Below are positions 30,639-36,782 of a DNA stretch of 36,782 nt, piece after piece. The position numbers and the translations under genes were made by a program. How positions within the stretch are numbered: the stretch's first letter is position 1; each line of letters opens with the position of its first letter. The notes beneath the pieces were generated by a model. It saw only the letters and a list, made by a program, of their open reading frames with translations, was not told the DNA's origin and searched no databases. Source of the stretch: Anaeromyces robustus (lineage: Eukaryota; Neocallimastigomycota; Neocallimastigomycetes; Neocallimastigales; Neocallimastigaceae); assembly GCA_002104895.1 (NCBI GenBank), contig MCFG01000459.1:12501-49282 (forward strand), in the 5' to 3' direction.

Positions 30639-30832
30639 ATATTAAAATATATTATTAGATTATTTAAATAATCTTATATATTATAATATTTAAAATAAAA
30701 TATTATAATAATAATTATTATATATAATTATTATAAAAAATTATTAATAATTATTATAATAAATAATAATATTATATATCAAAGTAATTGAAATTACAAA
30801 TTCTAATTTCAATTGCAGTTGATGTCTTGACA

Positions 30833-31496
30833 ACTTTAAAGTTTTATTCAAAAATATAAAATATATACAATAACATTTTAATGCATAATAATAAAATAAA
30901 AAATTATTTGTTAATTTATGATTAATAATAATAATTAACATCATATTTCAATTGTTAATTATTAAATATACTAATACATTATTAAAAGAGAAGAATAAAA
31001 TTTCAAGAATTAAAAATAAATAAGAAATTTATATTAGAATATTAAAATTGTATAAAAAATGGTTAAATTAAGTATTAATTAATATGATTTTGAATATTTA
31101 TAATAATAAATACTTTTATATTTATAATATTGATTAATTTATAATTAAATTTATTTATTTATTTATTTATTTTAATTTATTTATTATTTATTTATTTTTA
31201 TTAATTTATTACTATTAATTGTAAAAGATTGTTGAAAAATAGATTAAAACAACAATTTGGAAACACTAACACAAAAATTAAAAATACGCTAATAAAAAAT
31301 TTGTTTTGTTAAAATATATATTTTATTAATTTTTGAGAATTAAAAAAAAATATAAAATAATAACAATTACACCTTTCAAAATTTAAGAAATTTTGAAGTA
31401 TTTTTATATTTTTTCATAATTATATTTATTATATATTATTGTAAAGGAGTGACAAGAAATAGATTACAATAACACAACACTAAAATAAGAAAATAA
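30833..31496. other. AT-rich DNA between LTR-X1 and LTR-X2
   Basis: No ORF. Two diverged copies of a roughly 60-bp segment (AGAAATAGATTACAATAACA type, near 31222 and 31442) suggest an eroded element, but termini could not be fixed. Confidence 0.4.
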
Positions 31497-32189
31497 TGTT
31501 AAGCTTCCAACTGGATTAATTTCTAATTTAAATAAGTCTACTAGGTCGAATGACTAATTATATAGTTTTTATAATTAAATAGTTTTTATAATTAAATAAT
31601 ATTTAAATAATACTAAATTAATTGTAATGCAAATAACACAATATTTATTTAATAATAATAATAACACTTTAAGATTAACTTTTTAATAGTAAATTTTATT
31701 TAAAAATAAGATATTGATAATATTAATATAACTATATAATTCAGGTGTTAATAACCTTACAAAGAACATTAAATATAACTTTATGTTATGTTCTTTTATA
31801 CTTTGTAAGTTTGATAATAATAATATAAAATATAATATAAAATATTAATACATTAATTTAATACATTAATTTAAAGTGATACGTTAACGTATAATATAAT
31901 TAATAATTTGTAATATAATAAGTTATTAATATCGATATTAAATAGTAATAAAATTAATATATTATTCAATATAATTGAATATATATAAATAATATATATA
32001 TTAAAATATATTATTAGATTATTTAAATAATCTTAAATTATAATATTTAAAATAAAATATTATAATAATAATTATTATATATAATTATTATAAAAAATTA
32101 TTAATAATTATTATAATAAATAATAATATTATATATCAAAATAATTGAAATTATAAATTCTAATTTCAATTGCACTTGATGTCTTGACA
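31497..32189 (-). mobile_element. LTR-X2
   Basis: 693 bp, TGTTAAGCTTCC to CTTGACA, nearly identical to LTR-X3. Flanking 5-mers differ (AATAA, AGTTT). It holds the conserved palindrome ATACGTTAACGTAT (31879-31892). Uninterrupted at the sites where T2 and Y entered LTR-X1. Orientation follows LTR-X1. Confidence 0.85.
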
Positions 32190-32194
32190 AGTTT

Positions 32195-32888
32195 TGTTAA
32201 GTTTCCAACTGGATTATTTTCTAATTTAAATAAGTCTACTAGGTCGAATGACTAATTATATAGTTTTTATAATTAAATAGTTTTTATAATTAAATAATAT
32301 TTAAATAATAACTAAATTAATTGTAATGCAAATAACACAATATTTATTTAATAATAATAATAACACTTTAAGATTAACTTTTTAATAGTAAATTTTATTT
32401 AAAAATAAGATATTGATAATATTAATATAACTATATAATTCAGGTGTTAATAACCTTACAAAGAACATTAAATATAACTTTATGTTATGTTCTTTTATAC
32501 TTTGTAAGTTTGATAATAATAATATAAAATATAATATAAAATATTAATACATTAATTTAATACATTAATTTAAAGTGATACGTTAACGTATAATATAATT
32601 AATAATTTGTAATATAATAAGTTATTAATATCGATATTAAATAGTAATAAAATTAATATATTATTCAATATAATTGAATATATATAAATAATATATATAT
32701 TAAAATATATTATTAGATTATTTAAATAATCTTAAATTATAATATTTAAAATAAAATATTATAATAATAATTATTATATATAATTATTATAAAAAATTAT
32801 TAATAATTATTATAATAAATAATAATATTATATATCAAAATAATTGAAATTATAAATTCTAATTTCAATTGCACTTGATGTCTTGACA
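32195..32888 (-). mobile_element. LTR-X3
   Basis: 694 bp, bounded by AGTTT at 32190-32194 and 32889-32893. Almost identical to X2 except near the left end. It forms a direct tandem pair with X2, separated by exactly one target-size 5-mer. Confidence 0.88.
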
Positions 32889-32925
32889 AGTTTTTTTAAA
32901 AATATGAAATATTTAAGTTTAGTAG

Positions 32926-33319
32926 TGTAACGAATCCCTCAATTAGTAAAATAGTAACCATGGTCTAGTGGTTAGTAACTATGACCATCTGGGCGAACGC
33001 TCTGGGTTCGACTCACACCTTGTTCCAAATTTTATAAAAATTTTATTTTAAATTTATTTATTATAAATTTCTGTATTTTATTCTGTATTTGTTTCTGTAT
33101 TTTATTTCTGTATTTCTTTATAGAATTACATGGAATAAAATTAGAAACTTTAAGAAAAAATTATATAATATTTCTTTATTTTTCTATGAGATTCATTTTA
33201 TATCAAAATATCTTAGTTTCTAGCAATTTTTATTATTTTTTATGAACTTTTATTTTTAAAACTATTTTTCCGCAAAAAGTATAAATAGGTGTAAAACTTT
33301 TAGTTAAAATATTTTTCTT
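32926..33319 (+). mobile_element. LTR-T5, 3'-truncated, fused to the NRPS gene
   Basis: Starts TGTAACGAATCCC. Nearly identical to T4 up to the segment just after the TATA box (33280-33287), then breaks at TTTCTT (33314-33319), where NRPS coding sequence begins. A-box 32961-32971, B-box 33005-33015. Confidence 0.88.
32961..33015 (+). promoter_or_regulatory. tRNA-like A/B box segment in LTR-T5
   Basis: A-box TGGTCTAGTGG and B-box GGTTCGACTCA. Any Pol III transcript would run toward the NRPS gene, antisense to it. Confidence 0.65.
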
Positions 33320-36300
33320 GAATTCTCTTATAGTAATTTGGAACCATATATAATGGTAATTTCTTTTTGAGGTATTCTCTAATATATTTACCTTGAATTT
33401 CATCGTTAGTTGTAATGAAGTAACACATTAAATATTTTTCTCCATTTTCTTTGACTTTATCAATAACAACAGAAGATTCAATATCTTCAATTTCTTTAAC
33501 CGTATTTTCAATTTCACCAAGTTCAATTCTTTGACCACGAATCTTAACTTGGAAATCAATTCTTCCTAAATATTCAACTTCTCCATTTTCTGTCCATTTA
33601 CCAATATCTCCTGTTTTATACATAATTCTGTTATGCATTTCATTATTGAAATTGAATGGATTTTCTATATATCTTTCTTGTGTTAATTCTTTACGATTAA
33701 AGTATCCCTTACCAACACCATAACCACCAACATAGATTTCACCTTCTACTCCAACTGGTACTGGTTTAAGATATTTATCTAAAATGTATACTTTACAATT
33801 ACATAATGGTTTACCAATCGTAATTAAAATTTCTTCATTTGGTTGACCATGAATTTGTTTAGAAAATTGTTTACTGGTACAAATAACAGTTGCTTCCGAA
33901 GGTCCATAACCATTGATTATTTCTGCATCGGAATATTTGAAAAGTTCTCTTATTAAATTAGGACTTAAATATTCTCCTCCAAATAATATCCATTTAACAT
34001 TCTTGATACAATTTCTAAACTTTTCAAATTTCATATAATTTTCAATTCTGGATGGTACACTAAAGATATAATCAACGTCATAAGTACTAATTAATGAACT
34101 TAACCTATCTGGACTATTAAATTCTTCGTTACTACATAATACTAAAGTTGTTCCTTTCAATAATGGATAATACACTTCTCCCATTGACATATCAAATGTA
34201 AATTTAGAGAATACTAAGGCATTATTAATTTCCTTTTCGTAAATGTAATCTTTGCTATTAATTGTTTGACTGTACAAACAATAATTGATTAAATTATTAT
34301 GAGTAATTAAAGTACCCTTTGGTTTACCAGTAGTACCTGAAGTGTATAAAACATAGATTAAATCATCACCTTCATTAACATTTTCAATATCCTCAATGTT
34401 TTCTGAATAATTATGATTTTCAATTAAATATTCTTCCACATGATTCAATTTAATATCCTTATTGTTAGAAGTAGCTAAATATCTAAGAATGATTTTTGGA
34501 TTTGCTTCATTAATGATATATTCAATACGATCACTTGGGAATTCAGGATCAATTGGTAAATAAGCTGAACCAGATTTCATTACAGCCAATGTAGCTACTA
34601 CAAATAAATATGATCTATCACATAAAATAGGAACAATATCGCCTTTACCAACCCCTTTACTTCTTAAATAGAAAGCTAAAGAGTTACTCATTTCATCAAT
34701 TTCCTTAAAAGTAAATTTCATTCCTTGATAAATAATAGCATTTCTATTTGGATATTTCTTTGCAACCTTACTAAATTCAACATGATATAATTTATCAAAA
34801 TCATATTTAATATTTTCTTTATTAAATGAAAGTAAAATATTTTCTTTTTCTAATACAGGAATGTATTCGATATCCTTAACCATTTCTTCGAAATGAGAAA
34901 TATTCTTAATGACTTCAATATAACTATCAAGAATCTTATTGATCATAGAATCATTATATAAATTCTTATTATATTCTACATGAATGGTGTAATTATCATC
35001 ATTTTCGGAAACGTCAACTAATAAATCAAATTTAGATACATTATTAAATTCATTAAGAATATTTCTATCCGAATCAAAGATCTTACCATCTAAATCAAAT
35101 ATGTTATTGTCGATATTCTTAACATTTTTAGTATTTGGTTGGTAAACAAAAGCATTATTAACATTTGGTAATTTTAATGCTTTAGTAATATCAGATAATG
35201 AAATATCTTGATTATCATAAATATTGACTAATAAGTTCATATTTCTCTTTATGATGTCAATAAATTTTTCATTTTCATTTTCATATTTCAAAAGAATTGG
35301 TAAAGTACTGACAAACATACCAATCATGTTTTCTACGTATCCATTGTTTCTATTAGCACTAATAATTGAACTATAAATAGTATCTTGTCCACTATATTTG
35401 GATAAAATATATCCATAAATACTAATAAAGAAGGCCGTCTTACTAATACCATTATTTTTAGTATATTCATTAATAACTTGACTTAATTTACTATCAATGA
35501 TCTTTGTACAATTTACAATATTGGAACTACTTTCCTCATTTATTTTATTGTTTTCTTTCTTTGGAATATTTAATACTTCATATTCACATTCAAACATTTT
35601 ACGATAGAATTCAATTTGATTTTCAAAATATCCTTCCTTCTTCTTTTCATCAATATATAATGCATAATCAATGAATTGTACCTCAAGGTCATCAACTTCA
35701 TCATCATTATAGAAATGATTTAATTCGTTCATAATAATCGTTGAGGTAACACCATCCGATATAATGTGATGCATATCAATTAATAAAACTTTATCTTCAA
35801 TGAAACCTACTCTGATTAATGGAGCTTTCGATAAATCAAATGGTCTAATAAAGTTTTTAACATTGTCAAAGGTATACGATTCAAATTTTAATCGGCATTC
35901 ATTATCAATACAGCCGTAAACTTCAATTTCACCATTAACTTCTTTTTCAATATATTTAGATCTAAGTATTTCTTGTTTTTGAAGTAATTCACCAATGGCA
36001 CATTTAATCATTTCTATATCAACATTATCTTTAAATTTAAATATTGATGGTACATTATAAATAATTGTGTCAGGATTTTTAATGGTATCAATATATACAC
36101 CTAATTGTTGAGCAGTGACTGGGAATTCTAATTTATTTTGTTTTTCAATAATTTGAATTGCTTTAACGGCACCTTCATCATTATTGATAATTTCTTCAAT
36201 ACGTTTTCCGAAATCATAAATAACTGAATTTAAAAGAATATCTTTAATATTTAATTTAATATCAAGCTCCTTTTCATTTCTGGTGGTGACTCTAATAGCA

Positions 36301-36782
36301 TTTAAACTATTTCCTCCTAATTCATAGAAATCACTCATTACCCCAATTTCACTTTCATTCATATTAAACATTTCACTGTAAATTTGACAAATACATTTTT
36401 CAATTTCAGTTTCCGGTGCTACATACCTTTCTTTATTTAAATCTTCAGAACTTGATTCTGGTAAAGCTTTTCTATCTAATTTACCATTAGAAGTTAATGG
36501 AATTTCTTGAATTCTCTTATAATAATTTGGAATCATGTAGAGAGGTAATTTCTTTTTGAGATATTCCTTAATATCTTTTACTTGAATTTCATCATCATCA
36601 TTCGAGGAAATGAAGTAACAAATTAAATATTTTTCACCATTTTCCTTCTTACTGTCAATGACAATGGATTGTTGAATACCGCTTACTTCATTAACGGTAT
36701 TTTCAATTTCACCAAGTTCAATTCTTTGACCATGAATTTTCACTTGGAAATCAATTCTACCTAAATATTCAATTTCACCATT
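33300..36782 (-). CDS. Non-ribosomal peptide synthetase, partial at both ends (A-T-C-A)
   Basis: Open and intron-free to the window edge; the first in-window ATG (36743) is internal. Relative to it: the end of an adenylation domain (A8 GQRIELGEIE, A10 NGKLDRKALP at 86-95), a carrier domain with the phosphopantetheine serine in ELGGNSLNAI (~141-148), a condensation domain with HHIISDG (~323-329), and a second adenylation domain with LYTSGTTGKPKG (~798), FDMSMGEVYYP, GYGPSEATV, YKTGDIGKW and GRIDFQVKIRGQRIELGEIE. It stops after YYKRIQE, just before the A10 lysine motif; the last four residues (KYFN) come from LTR-T5. Carrier serine and condensation histidines are intact; the last adenylation domain lacks its catalytic lysine and all downstream domains. 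The sequence looks bacterial; transfer is an inference. Confidence 0.92.
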   Translation of the reverse strand, partial: NGEIEYLGRIDFQVKIHGQRIELGEIENTVNEVSGIQQSIVIDSKKENGEKYLICYFISSNDDDEIQVKDIKEYLKKKLPLYMIPNYYKRIQEIPLTSNGKLDRKALPESSSEDLNKERYVAPETEIEKCICQIYSEMFNMNESEIGVMSDFYELGGNSLNAIRVTTRNEKELDIKLNIKDILLNSVIYDFGKRIEEIINNDEGAVKAIQIIEKQNKLEFPVTAQQLGVYIDTIKNPDTIIYNVPSIFKFKDNVDIEMIKCAIGELLQKQEILRSKYIEKEVNGEIEVYGCIDNECRLKFESYTFDNVKNFIRPFDLSKAPLIRVGFIEDKVLLIDMHHIISDGVTSTIIMNELNHFYNDDEVDDLEVQFIDYALYIDEKKKEGYFENQIEFYRKMFECEYEVLNIPKKENNKINEESSSNIVNCTKIIDSKLSQVINEYTKNNGISKTAFFISIYGYILSKYSGQDTIYSSIISANRNNGYVENMIGMFVSTLPILLKYENENEKFIDIIKRNMNLLVNIYDNQDISLSDITKALKLPNVNNAFVYQPNTKNVKNIDNNIFDLDGKIFDSDRNILNEFNNVSKFDLLVDVSENDDNYTIHVEYNKNLYNDSMINKILDSYIEVIKNISHFEEMVKDIEYIPVLEKENILLSFNKENIKYDFDKLYHVEFSKVAKKYPNRNAIIYQGMKFTFKEIDEMSNSLAFYLRSKGVGKGDIVPILCDRSYLFVVATLAVMKSGSAYLPIDPEFPSDRIEYIINEANPKIILRYLATSNNKDIKLNHVEEYLIENHNYSENIEDIENVNEGDDLIYVLYTSGTTGKPKGTLITHNNLINYCLYSQTINSKDYIYEKEINNALVFSKFTFDMSMGEVYYPLLKGTTLVLCSNEEFNSPDRLSSLISTYDVDYIFSVPSRIENYMKFEKFRNCIKNVKWILFGGEYLSPNLIRELFKYSDAEIINGYGPSEATVICTSKQFSKQIHGQPNEEILITIGKPLCNCKVYILDKYLKPVPVGVEGEIYVGGYGVGKGYFNRKELTQERYIENPFNFNNEMHNRIMYKTGDIGKWTENGEVEYLGRIDFQVKIRGQRIELGEIENTVKEIEDIESSVVIDKVKENGEKYLMCYFITTNDEIQGKYIREYLKKKLPLYMVPNYYKRIQEKYFN

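Larger units (their letters stand above)
25497..30832 (-). mobile_element. LTR-X1, probable 5' LTR of element 3, interrupted by nested insertions
   Basis: Plus-strand ends are TGTTAAGTTTCC (25497) and GATGTCTTGACA (30832). The real LTR consists of 25497-25981, 29284-29317 and 30644-30832, about 708 bp, matching LTR-X2 and X3. The gaps are LTR-T2 (25982-29278) and LTR-Y (29318-30638), each with a 5-bp target duplication. It holds a hairpin (CTTACAAAGAACAT...ATGTTCTTTTATACTTTGTAAG region, 25754-25810) and the palindrome ATACGTTAACGTAT (25892-25905), both conserved in X2 and X3. Confidence 0.85.

Noticed and set aside
32955-33020. Functional tRNA gene
   Set aside because: A- and B-boxes are present but acceptor, anticodon and T stems do not form a proper cloverleaf, and the same sequence recurs only within LTR-T copies.

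Overview
The window is most likely nuclear DNA of an anaerobic gut fungus (Neocallimastigomycota such as Neocallimastix, Piromyces, Anaeromyces or Orpinomyces). The evidence is the extremely AT-rich, homopolymer- and trinucleotide-repeat-filled spacers; intron-free genes of bacterial style (an NRPS and AAA-ATPase-like/PD-(D/E)XK proteins); and LINE and Ty3/gypsy chromovirus elements. The assignment is an inference; another AT-rich eukaryote cannot be excluded from sequence alone.

Layout. 1-11.6 kb: a head-to-tail array of three minus-strand copies of an AAA-ATPase-like + PD-(D/E)XK nuclease gene. Copy A is cut by the window edge, copy B is complete, and copy C is a truncated, frameshifted pseudogene. 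The spacer between A and B is split by a 5.2 kb LINE (688-5878) with an 11-bp target duplication; the spacer between B and C preserves the empty site. The LINE codes for one endonuclease-RT protein, and its extreme 5' end can fold with the topology of an HDV-like self-cleaving ribozyme. 11.6-15.7 kb: gene-poor AT-rich DNA with a (TTA)n microsatellite, a long inverted repeat, a decayed coding relic, a 21-bp minisatellite and an RT relic.

15.7-25.5 kb: minus-strand Ty3/gypsy remains. A chromodomain-bearing 3' half (element 2) ends in a polypurine tract and LTR. It is fused at a 4-bp microhomology to a damaged gag-pr-RT-RH-INT element (element 1), which abuts the gag-pr of a third family (element 3). 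A 13-heptad repeat protein lies between two LTR copies. 25.5-33.3 kb: nested LTRs whose insertion order can be read from 5-bp target duplications. LTR-X was hit by LTR-T2 and LTR-Y; T2 was hit by element Z; Z was hit by T3 and T4. Two further LTR-X copies lie in tandem, followed by a truncated T5.

33.3-36.8 kb: the 3' part of a non-ribosomal peptide synthetase (A end - T - C - A), running off the window edge. It is cut inside its last adenylation domain by fusion to LTR-T5.

Most novel candidate: the LTR-T family. Every copy with an intact U3 carries, inside the mobile unit, a tRNA-derived segment with A-box and B-box-like Pol III motifs about 35 and 80 bp from the LTR start, and a TATA box roughly 300-380 bp in. 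This would be a dual-promoter LTR, comparable in concept to the 5S-derived Cassandra LTRs of plants. A polypurine tract next to T1 ties the family to the chromovirus.
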